DNA of 20,879 nucleotides from a virus. The translations under genes and the position numbers were made by a program. Shown here one piece after another: positions 1-7,100 of this stretch. Positions within the stretch are counted from its first letter, which is position 1, and each line of letters starts with the position of its first letter. Under the pieces are notes generated by a model that was not told the DNA's origin, searched no databases, and worked only from the letters and a program-made list of their open reading frames with translations. The stretch is from the IMG/VR virus record IMGVR_UViG_3300030098_001731, positions 28,225 to 49,103 of that record, one strand, 5' to 3'.

Positions 1-134
1 CTGATTGCGTAGTAGAACGACACACAACCTATGTAAGAGTGATTAAAAATAGGTTTAGTGGGCTTACTGGTCAATGCTCTCAATTACATTACGATCTAGG
101 AACAGGACGTATTACTGAACGTGAGGAGTTGTAA
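1..134 (+). CDS. Replicative DNA helicase (DnaB/T7 gp4-like), C-terminal end only
   Basis: This is a partial gene entering from the left edge. It is open from base 3 and stops at TAA 132-134. The 43 visible residues include VRVIKNRFSG, then LTGQC, then LHYDLGTGRI. This pattern (V-R-V-I-K-N-R-F-S-G, then Y-D-x-x-T-G-R) matches the end of the RecA-like helicase domain in DnaB and T7 gp4 type replicative helicases, where the last strand and the arginine-containing segment sit just before the C-terminus. The family unwinds duplex DNA at the fork as a hexameric ATPase. Walker A and B motifs lie outside the window, so the assignment rests on this tail alone, and whether a primase domain is fused cannot be seen. 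The next gene starts one base after its stop, so it is the first visible member of the rightward operon. Confidence 0.72.
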   Translation, partial: DCVVERHTTYVRVIKNRFSGLTGQCSQLHYDLGTGRITEREEL

Positions 135-135
135 C

Positions 136-378
136 ATGAAATTTATAATAGTTATTACTATGTTTATGTTTGATCCACTACATGTTGGGGATGACGCAGT
201 AGTAATGATATCCCAACACGATAAACCTCTTGTGTTTGATACTATAGAGGAATGTGGAAAACACGTTACTTTAAATCTAGATAGTTTAATAGCATATGCT
301 AACCTTCTATATAAAGATGAAGGAATTGCTAAAGAAGTTCTTTGCGTAAAAGACCCAAAGAGAAATAATGCCATCTAG
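136..378 (+). CDS. Small two-cysteine protein with hydrophobic N-terminus, unknown function
   Basis: This is an 80-residue protein. I chose ATG 136 because a good ribosome site (GAGGAG, 123-128) lies seven bases upstream; an in-frame GTG at 121 overlaps that site and is unlikely. Residues 2-12 (KFIIVITMFMF) are a short hydrophobic stretch that could act as a signal or membrane anchor, without an obvious cleavage site. Two cysteines, C40 in DTIEEC and C70 in EVLC, could form a disulfide if the protein is exported. The layout (hydrophobic start, EEC, later C) resembles many small marine-phage proteins and the 74-residue protein at 14053-14277. The gene starts one base after the helicase stop and overlaps endonuclease I by 11 bases, so it is part of the operon. 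No function can be assigned. Confidence 0.75.
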   Translation: MKFIIVITMFMFDPLHVGDDAVVMISQHDKPLVFDTIEECGKHVTLNLDSLIAYANLLYKDEGIAKEVLCVKDPKRNNAI

Positions 379-733
379 ATTTAGATCAGCATTTGAAGCA
401 AGGTTTGCTAGGGATTTACGTGAGCGTAAGATAAAATCAGCATACGAAGCTGATAAGATACGTTACGTTCCTAAGACCAGACTTTACACTCCTGACTTTT
501 ATATAGCTAGTCACAATTTTTATGTTGAGACTAAAGGACGTTTTGTTTCATCCGATAGAGCAAAACACCTACTAATTAAAGAACAACATCCTGACCTTGA
601 TATACGTTTTATCTTTATGAATGATAAAATACGTCTTGACAAACGTAGTAAAACAACGTATGGTGGTTGGTGTGATAAATATGATTTTAAATATGCAGTT
701 AATAGGTTGCCTGATGAATGGATAAAGATTTAG
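368..733 (+). CDS. Endonuclease I, T7 gp3-like Holliday-junction resolvase
   Basis: This 121-residue protein has the T7 endonuclease I (PF05367) pattern: FRSAFEARFARDL at 5-17, RLYTPDF at 38-44, VETKGRF at 53-59 and a C-terminal SKTTYGGWCDKY. The family cleaves four-way and other branched DNA as a domain-swapped dimer using metal-dependent, restriction-enzyme-like chemistry. The expected catalytic set is present: E10, D43, E54 and K56 (the PDF...E-x-K signature). In phages it debranches replicating DNA before packaging and helps degrade host DNA. It is somewhat shorter than T7 gp3 (149 residues), mostly by a shorter N-terminus. It overlaps the upstream small gene by 11 bases and the next gene by 16, consistent with coupled translation. 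Its place next to the helicase and nucleotide genes fits a T7-type replication module. Confidence 0.93.
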   Translation: MPSRFRSAFEARFARDLRERKIKSAYEADKIRYVPKTRLYTPDFYIASHNFYVETKGRFVSSDRAKHLLIKEQHPDLDIRFIFMNDKIRLDKRSKTTYGGWCDKYDFKYAVNRLPDEWIKI

Positions 734-1125
734 AAGATACGTTACTTGAGTCTATAAAAAATATTAGTCTTATGTTTGATAATGATAAGGACAAGAAACG
801 TGAGTTTGTTGATCCTAATGGTATTATAATTCTTATTGAAAAAGACCCAAAAGATGAAGAAAACTTTAACGTATCATTATTTAATTTTAAAGAAGATGAT
901 AATGAATTTCCTATATGTAAAGTTATAGCTTATGGATTACTACAAATACTGGATGAAGACCTTGAAACAGTATTTACAAAAGGTATGAAAAAAGTGCTTG
1001 ACGAATCTGATGAAAATGTTAAGAAGGTGGTTCAGGCAGAAGTAGTAGACTTTAACGAATATAGACGAGTAGTAGACAACAGACCTTTTTTAGAGAATAA
1101 GGAAGATATTGACGATGCAGGATAA
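718..1125 (+). CDS. Acidic hypothetical protein between endonuclease I and DUF3310
   Basis: This is a 135-residue protein I do not recognise. It is strongly acidic: about 36 Asp/Glu against 19 Lys/Arg. The middle (about residues 29-80) looks like a small alpha/beta fold with strands such as GIIILIEKD and NVSLFNF, then CKVIAYGLLQIL. The end (after about 85) is charged and probably helical or disordered. No signal peptide, membrane segment or catalytic motif is evident. It starts inside the last codons of endonuclease I (16-base overlap) and ends inside the start of the DUF3310 gene, so it is translated from the same message. The ribosome site is weak (AGG, 704-706), which suggests coupling. 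An acidic early phage protein could be a DNA mimic or a host-takeover factor, but nothing here proves that. Confidence 0.8.
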   Translation: MDKDLEDTLLESIKNISLMFDNDKDKKREFVDPNGIIILIEKDPKDEENFNVSLFNFKEDDNEFPICKVIAYGLLQILDEDLETVFTKGMKKVLDESDENVKKVVQAEVVDFNEYRRVVDNRPFLENKEDIDDAG

Positions 1126-1399
1126 CGTAAATCACCCCAAGCACTATAAGCTCAACGAACACGGTATCGAGTGTATTGATGCTATACAGGCTACTATGTC
1201 TGAAGATGGTTTTGAAGAGTACTTACGTGGTAATGTTTTAAAGTATCTGTGGAGGTGTAACTACAAAGGGCATAAAGTGCAAGACTTACATAAAGCTAAG
1301 TGGTATCTTGCTAAACTTATTAGTCTTGTAGATAAAGATATTACACAACCTATGTTTAACTTTGATAAAAACAATACTATTGAGGTAACGAATGAGTAA
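1115..1399 (+). CDS. DUF3310 protein, T7 gp1.7-like (nucleotide-kinase-associated family)
   Basis: This 94-residue protein has the DUF3310 (PF11753) signature: VNHPKHYKL near the N-terminus, GIECIDAIQA, then YLRGNVLKYLWR and DLHKAKWYLAKLI. The family is common in phages. T7 gp1.7 was shown to phosphorylate dGMP and dTMP, so a role in nucleotide supply is likely, though many members are only this short core. I place the start at ATG 1115 with GGAAG at 1101-1105; an in-frame TTG at 1109 is a poorer choice. The gene overlaps the previous one by 11 bases and nrdJ by 8. Sitting directly upstream of ribonucleotide reductase supports a role in building the dNTP pool. The C-terminal 20 residues after the core are variable and unassigned. 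Confidence 0.9.
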   Translation: MQDNVNHPKHYKLNEHGIECIDAIQATMSEDGFEEYLRGNVLKYLWRCNYKGHKVQDLHKAKWYLAKLISLVDKDITQPMFNFDKNNTIEVTNE

Positions 1400-3248
1400 T
1401 TATGAAGACTTTATTCACATAAGTCGTTACGCTCGTTATCTGCCAGAAGATAACAGACGAGAAACATACCAAGATACTGTTGATCGTTGGTGGACATATA
1501 TGACAGGTAAGTTTCCATCCCTGTCCGACCACAAGGATGTGAAGAAGGCTATAGAACAAAAGGAAGTTATGCCGTCTATGCGTACTATGATGGCGGCAGG
1601 TCCAGCACTGGATCGTAACAATATAGCAGCGTACAACTGTAGTTATCTTGCTGTAAACGATCCTAAAGCATTTGACGAAGCGTTAATGGTACTTATGTGC
1701 GGCACTGGCGTAGGCTACAGTGTAGAACGTGAGTTTGTAGATAATCTACCAGAAGTACCAGAAGAAATTACAAGAACTGACGAAACCATCGTAGTCGCAG
1801 ATAGTAAAGAAGGTTGGGCTAAAGGGTTACGTCAGTTGATATCACGCCTTTACGCAGGTGAGCATCCTACGTGGGACTTATCACGTATTAGGCCATTTGG
1901 CAGTAGGCTTAAAACATTTGGCGGTAGGGCTAGTGGGCCAGAGCCACTAGATAATCTATTTAGATTTACTACTTCTACCTTTTATAAAGCTGTAGGACGT
2001 AAACTGTCCAGCCTTGAGTGCCATGATATAATGTGCGCTGTAGCGGCGGCTGTAGTTGTAGGTGGAGTAAGACGTAGCGCAATGATTAGTTTGTCTAACT
2101 TGAGTGATGATCGTATGCGTCATGCCAAGATGGGTAGCTGGTTTAACGAGAACGTTAACCGTAGTTACGCTAATAACTCTATAGCGTTCTCTACTAAACC
2201 TGACATGGGTACATTCCTTAGAGAGTGGACATCTATATATGAGTCTAAGAGTGGTGAACGAGGTATCTTTAATCGTACTGCCGCTATGAGTAAGGCTAAA
2301 GAGATTGGCCGTGATGATTCATTTAGATTTGGTACTAATCCTTGTGGTGAGATATCTTTACGTTCTAAACAATTCTGTAATCTCAGTGAGGTTGTAGTAC
2401 GCCCAAATGACACAAAAGCCTCTATACGTAACAAGGTGCGTATAGCTACCATTATCGGTACGTATCAAGCTGCCTTAACTGATTTTAAATATATATCAAA
2501 AGGTTGGCAAGTTAACACAGAACAAGAACGTTTACTTGGTGTATCGTTAACTGGTATTTTTGATAATCCTATTACTTATAATCCTGACCCTTCCTTTCTG
2601 TCCAAGCTACGCGACCATACTAGGGAGATTAACAAGAGTATTGCACAGAAGCTAGGCATACCACCATCTACTGCAATTACTACTGTTAAACCTTCTGGCA
2701 CAGTATCCCAACTTGTCAACAGCGGTAGCGGTATACACCCTAGATATGCTCACCATTATATACGTAGAGTACGTACCGACATGACTGATCCGTTAGCAGA
2801 ATGGATGCGGTCAAAAGGGATGCCTTACGAAGTAGACGTATATAACAATAAGAATTGTGTGTTCTCATTCCCTATATCATCTGATAAGGAAGCAGTAACA
2901 CGCAACGATATAGGAGCAATAGAACATCTTAGAGTATGGTTAAAGTACAGAAAGTATTGGACAGACCATAATCCTTCTGTTACAATTTACGTAGGTGAAG
3001 ATGAATGGATGGATGTTGGTACGTGGGTATGGAATAATTGGGAAGAAGTATGTGGTATAGCTTTCCTTCCTAGAGAGGATGACTCCCATAGTTACGTACA
3101 AGCTCCTTACGAAGATATCACACAACAACAGTACGAGGAAATGATGAATGATATCCCTGACATTGACTACTCAGAGTATCGTGAATACGATGATAACACA
3201 ACGTCATCCCAAGAGATGGCTTGCACCGCAGGAGTATGTGAGATATGA
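1392..3248 (+). CDS. nrdJ: Class II (adenosylcobalamin-dependent) monomeric ribonucleotide reductase
   Basis: This 618-residue enzyme reduces ribonucleotides to deoxyribonucleotides using a radical generated from coenzyme B12, with no separate small subunit and no need for oxygen. All five functional cysteines of the Lactobacillus leichmannii type can be placed. C83 (YNCSYL) and C329 (KQFCNL) form the redox pair. C318 in NPCGEI is the thiyl-radical cysteine, with N316 and E320. C611 and C616 at the C-terminus (ACTAGVC) are the re-reducing tail. The 318/329 and 611/616 spacings equal those of 408/419 and 731/736 in that enzyme. Other landmarks are VADSKEGWAKGL (135-146), GGVRRSAMISL (224-234) and TTVKPSGTVSQL (430-441). 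The start ATG 1392 has GAGG at 1382-1385. It overlaps DUF3310 by 8 bases and the next gene by 4 (ATGA). It is shorter than the bacterial monomer (about 740 residues), as in phage versions. Confidence 0.96.
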   Translation: MSNYEDFIHISRYARYLPEDNRRETYQDTVDRWWTYMTGKFPSLSDHKDVKKAIEQKEVMPSMRTMMAAGPALDRNNIAAYNCSYLAVNDPKAFDEALMVLMCGTGVGYSVEREFVDNLPEVPEEITRTDETIVVADSKEGWAKGLRQLISRLYAGEHPTWDLSRIRPFGSRLKTFGGRASGPEPLDNLFRFTTSTFYKAVGRKLSSLECHDIMCAVAAAVVVGGVRRSAMISLSNLSDDRMRHAKMGSWFNENVNRSYANNSIAFSTKPDMGTFLREWTSIYESKSGERGIFNRTAAMSKAKEIGRDDSFRFGTNPCGEISLRSKQFCNLSEVVVRPNDTKASIRNKVRIATIIGTYQAALTDFKYISKGWQVNTEQERLLGVSLTGIFDNPITYNPDPSFLSKLRDHTREINKSIAQKLGIPPSTAITTVKPSGTVSQLVNSGSGIHPRYAHHYIRRVRTDMTDPLAEWMRSKGMPYEVDVYNNKNCVFSFPISSDKEAVTRNDIGAIEHLRVWLKYRKYWTDHNPSVTIYVGEDEWMDVGTWVWNNWEEVCGIAFLPREDDSHSYVQAPYEDITQQQYEEMMNDIPDIDYSEYREYDDNTTSSQEMACTAGVCEI

Positions 3249-3493
3249 AAACAATAATACACGTAAACCAACACGTAATAAAAAAGAACCGAAAGACAGG
3301 CTCTATCGATCCAGTACTAACTTGTAAAACATATAAGTCTAACACCTACGCCCATGAAGTAATAATAGATGGTCCAAGTCGTATTGTATATAGTCCTGAT
3401 AAACCTCTGTCCTGTGGAGCGCATGTATGGATAGAAACAGAAAGTAAAGTGTTGTCGTACCTTTCTGAATCAGCGTATACGAAGATAGCCTAA
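3245..3493 (+). CDS. Small protein coupled to nrdJ, unknown function
   Basis: This 82-residue protein begins with MKTIIHVNQHVIKKN and contains YAHEVIIDGPSRIVYSP and LSCGAHVWIETES. It appears soluble and rich in beta strands, with two cysteines and no membrane segment. I have an impression of similar small proteins beside nucleotide-metabolism genes in marine T7-like phages, but I cannot name a family with a known role. The start codon overlaps the nrdJ stop as ATGA, with AGGAG at 3230-3234, so translation is coupled to the reductase. This tight link suggests it acts in the same step or at the same time, for example in dNTP supply, but that is only inference from position. Confidence 0.82.
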   Translation: MKTIIHVNQHVIKKNRKTGSIDPVLTCKTYKSNTYAHEVIIDGPSRIVYSPDKPLSCGAHVWIETESKVLSYLSESAYTKIA

Positions 3494-3495
3494 CT

Positions 3496-3720
3496 ATGAA
3501 GGAAGCTGAAACAGTACTGTCAGAAGTAAAGGTATACCTAAATACAAAGGGGAACATAGAAGTAGAATACAACCATGTTCCCCCTTATGACTTTATTCAG
3601 ATTATGGAAAGTAAGTTATCAGATTACGAAAACACACACATCATAGGAGACTTCTTAGAACGTGTTAATACGTTAAGCAACGAATACTATGATAATGTAA
3701 ATAAATTACTTTCTTCCTAG
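3496..3720 (+). CDS. Small hypothetical protein, last gene of the rightward module
   Basis: This 74-residue protein is not recognised. It starts two bases after the previous stop. It looks like a short strand pair (VKVYLNTKGNIEVEYNHV) followed by helical, acidic segments (IQIMESKLSDYENT, FLERVNTLSNEYYDNVNKL). It ends by overlapping the stop of the oppositely oriented holin gene by 15 bases. A perfect 9-base inverted repeat lies within its coding sequence (3549-3557 with 3575-3583), and this probably serves as the terminator of the opposing transcript. Reading-frame integrity and spacing support it as a real gene; its function is unknown. Confidence 0.72.
   Translation: MKEAETVLSEVKVYLNTKGNIEVEYNHVPPYDFIQIMESKLSDYENTHIIGDFLERVNTLSNEYYDNVNKLLSS
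3547..3586 (-). terminator. Probable rho-independent terminator of the leftward late operon
   Basis: GGGGAACAT (3549-3557) pairs perfectly with ATGTTCCCC (3575-3583) across a 17-base loop. Two further A-T pairs extend the stem (3547-3548 with 3585-3586) if C3584 is bulged. Read leftward, the stem is followed directly by TTTGTATTT, a U-rich tail. It sits about 120-160 bases past the holin stop, the last gene of the late module. It also lies inside the coding region of the rightward gene 3496-3720. Read rightward, the tail is poor, so it is mainly a leftward signal. I infer termination; no energy was calculated. Confidence 0.5.
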
Positions 3721-4098
3721 AAACTTGTTAAACCCTTTTATACCAAACGATGCACTAATCGCTATCATAAGAGCGTTCTGATACCACTCTGGTAACTCAT
3801 TAAGTACAGTAAACCCTCGCTGTATAATATCCTCCATACCGGGAATAAACACAAGTATAGCAGGAACAGTAAGTATCACGACAAGGTACTCATCTTTCCA
3901 GCTATCACCGCTGGCCTTTGCCATAGTCTGTTCCCACTCAATCTCACCAGTAGCTACTTTTTTGTGTACCTCTGCTTCAGCTACAGCTTTAGCAACCTTG
4001 ACCTGTGACTTAGCCTTGGTTTCTTCTAGCTTGCTCTCCATCCAAGAGCCGCCTATACTGCTTACGGCACTTACTATTGGTCCTATTAGTGGTATCAT
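3706..4098 (-). CDS. Holin, GTA-type (Holin_3TM family)
   Basis: This 130-residue membrane protein resembles the 3TM holins of gene transfer agents and many marine phages (PF11351). It has an N-terminal hydrophobic/amphipathic segment (residues 2-20, IPLIGPIVSAVSSIGGSW) and a charged helix (21-62). The family hallmark SWKDEY (66-71) is followed by a membrane segment (71-88, ending FIPG), then PEWYQNAL and a second clear membrane segment (about 107-122), with a basic tail. Holins open the inner membrane at the time of lysis. It is the last gene of the leftward late operon, ten bases after the 1397-residue gene, and it converges with the rightward module with a 15-base overlap. No endolysin is adjacent, so the muralytic partner must lie elsewhere or be unrecognised. 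Confidence 0.82.
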   Translation of the reverse strand: MIPLIGPIVSAVSSIGGSWMESKLEETKAKSQVKVAKAVAEAEVHKKVATGEIEWEQTMAKASGDSWKDEYLVVILTVPAILVFIPGMEDIIQRGFTVLNELPEWYQNALMIAISASFGIKGFNKFLGRK

Positions 4099-4107
4099 GT
4101 TAGTCCT

Positions 4108-7100
4108 TTATTCTACAATCAATCTAGGTTCAGAGTCAGTAACAACTTTTCTATCTCCTGATGTTGGTGAATCTGCTGGAAACCCTGCACTGGTTCTATC
4201 TCTAGGATCATAATGTGTAAGACAATACTGTATCCAATCTCCAAATTCACCATCAGACATTTTATCATGGGCATGTTCACCAAAAGCTTGAACAGCTATC
4301 TTTTTCCATAATCTTATTTGTTTAACAGTAGGTCTTTTTCCTCTTACAGCTACATCATGTATTATTTTTACTGTTTCAGGGTTAGTTAATATTTCAGTAA
4401 TATACTGATTTTTTCTTTGATGTTGTACTCTTATAAATGCTTCAGAAGCTATAAATCTTAAACTTACAACACCTCTAGCAACAGCCCAAACTCTTGATAA
4501 ACCTGATGCCATAGATATTCCTCTACCTACATCAGAAATAGTAACGTTTGCTGTTTGCGCTAAAGACATTCGCATTACTTCAAATATTTCTGTTAAATTT
4601 TGAAATCTTTCAGAAACCTTGTTATCACCTAAAACGTGTTTAGATTCAGCTATTTTTTTAAATACAGGAAATGTCTGTTCAAGAAGTTCAGCGTACCTTG
4701 TAAAATCAATATCTTTCATAAGGCCAGTTTCTTTATATTTACTGTAAACTTCTTCCATACTTAAAGGTTCTGTTCTTCCTTTCATATTAAATTGGTAATG
4801 TGCGCTTTTAGCAGGATTTTTTTGAGTAGTTAATTTAAAAGAATCTTTATACATCATGTACATCATCATTTTTTCTACATCATCAAGTTTATCTATTTTT
4901 TGTTTATTAGTAAATTTCGTATTGTTAACTATAGTATCTACAAATTGATTACTAAATGAATCCATATCTAAATCATCTACATTATTTTTAAATCCCGGCA
5001 TACTTTGTGGAAAACCAAACTCATCTAATACTTCTTTTCCACGATACGCTCCCTTTTTAAAATCGTCTACGAAAGGTTGTACTTCTTTTTTAGTCATTCT
5101 AGGTATTTTAACTTGACTTTCCTCAACTAAAAGTCTAAAAAATTTACTAGGCGTATCTACTCCTTGTACTTTTTTAGCTAATTCACTTTCTTTACCAAGC
5201 ACTGTATCAATTTCTCTTTTGAAATCAGGAACTATTTCATTAATAACTCTGTCGTGATTTGCTTTTATAGATTCAGAGTTTAAAGCTTCATGTACTTGCG
5301 TTCTTTTATCTACCAGCCTTATAAGACTTTCTTCTTGAAATCTAGTAATCATTTTAGCTTTTCTATATTCGGCTAACCCTGTATGCGTTAGATTATTTAT
5401 AAACTTATCTTTTAAATTAGGAAGATCACCAGCAAGTATCCTTCCAATAGTTAATTGAATTAATTTGGAGGATTGTTCTATTGATTTAGGGTCTTGAAAC
5501 ATAGTTTTAAATAATTCTGCTCCTTGTTTTGGAGATGTAGTCTGTAAAAATAAAGCCATAGTATGTTCTAAACCTAAAGTTTCTTCATTTATACTTCTAA
5601 ACATAGTTTCTTTAGATGAAGTGCCTATCATAGATTTCCAAGGTAAGCCATATTTTATATATTGTTCTCTTGCATTTTTATAGGCTTCCTCATAAGATAT
5701 TTGTGTTCCATCTGATTTTGTAACTTTCATACCTGCTTCATCTAAATTTTTAAAAGTTTCATCTATATAATTTGTAAGATTTGTTTCAAGATTATGAATT
5801 GCTTCACCTTCTGCATTACCTCTAGTTTTACGATAAGCTCCTAACAATTCACTTCTAAATTTTATAAGATCAGATATCTCAACAGTCGGTGCAACTAAAG
5901 TATCCATATAGGCTGCTGATTTTTCATCAGTTCCTGTAGCTCTAGCTATTGTTTTTCTTAAAAAATTAGCTCTTTCTGAATCAGGCACTCCCTGTTCTTT
6001 CATTGCATTTTCTTGTTTTTTTATATTATCCCAATTTATTACTTGTAAAATACCTTTAGAGTTTGGTCCTTGATATCCAAATCCTTGTTGTCTAGCCGAC
6101 ATTAAATCACTTAACACACCTTCTAATTCTTTAGTTGTCATAGCGTTAAGTGTATTTTGTCTAAGAAAAGACACAAAAGAAGTTTTGCTATTTATAGTTC
6201 TACCTTCTTTACTTAAAGATTGTAAAGCAGGAACAATAAAATCTTCTCTTATATCAGTTACAGACCTAGTTAAAAGAGTAGCATCTACTGGAATAGAATT
6301 TTGTTTAATAAGATCATAAGAATCACCAATTATCTTTTTTGCATAATTAAAATTACTTGTTAAATGGTTTTCTACTTCATCTAAATGCTCAGTTTGTTTA
6401 CGATATATTTCATTTTGAGAAAGTAATGATGTTTTTTGTGTAGAGCCAAAAGCTTCATCCCATCCAAATCCTCCTTCTTTAATTGGTTTATCAGCTAAAT
6501 TTCTTAAAAATGTCATATCTCTAGTATTGAAAAAAGTTTTAGACCTTGTAGACATGTCATCTACTACATCTTTATATTCTTTAGCATTTTTTCTAGCTGT
6601 ATCTAAAATACCTTCAGCATTTTTTCTAATAGAAGCTAAAGTCTGATCTTTTACAAACAAATCATTTTTATTCATTTCTTTTATTAACGCCTCAGAAGTA
6701 GCATCTATTTGTTTTTGAACTATTTGCTGTTGATCTTCAATATTACTTTTTACAATTATCTCGTCTATTCCTTTAAACAAACCAGCTTTATGCTCATGTA
6801 TCTGCGCTCTAGCTAATCCATCTACAGCAGCTAGACCTACTACCTGTCCAAGTGTGCCTATTAAATGTATTCCTTTTTCTCCCATGTTATTAACGATTGT
6901 GTCAAATCTTGATAAAGCTTTACCTACTATCTCTCGATATGGTTCAGGAAGATTTTCATAACCTTTTGCTAATTTATCCATGTAATTTAAATGTTTTACA
7001 CTACTTATGTTAATAAGATCGCGTAAAGCTTGTGGATCGTTATATCTTTTTGCTATATCTGAATACGGAACATCAGACATAATGGCTAAAGCAGCTAATC

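Noticed and set aside
96-374. Leftward frame of 92 residues opposite the first small gene
   Set aside because: It is antisense to a gene with a clear ribosome site and operon spacing, and no leftward gene neighbours exist at this end.
1109-1117. TTG at 1109 as start of the DUF3310 gene
   Set aside because: ATG at 1115 has a better placed GGAAG site (1101-1105) and gives the usual family N-terminus just before VNHPKHYKL.
1930-1950. Inverted repeat CTAGTGG / CCACTAG with a 7-base loop
   Set aside because: It lies in a conserved protein segment of nrdJ (SGPEPL), has no T-tail, and is short enough to be chance.
3898-3914. Hairpin CCAGC / GCTGG as a terminator for the rightward module
   Set aside because: The stem is only 5 bases, is not followed by a T-run, and is explained by codons of the holin hallmark region (GDSWKDEY).
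3962-4213. Rightward frame of 83 residues across the holin start
   Set aside because: It spans the junction of two tightly packed leftward genes and reads as low-complexity antisense of the holin's charged helix.
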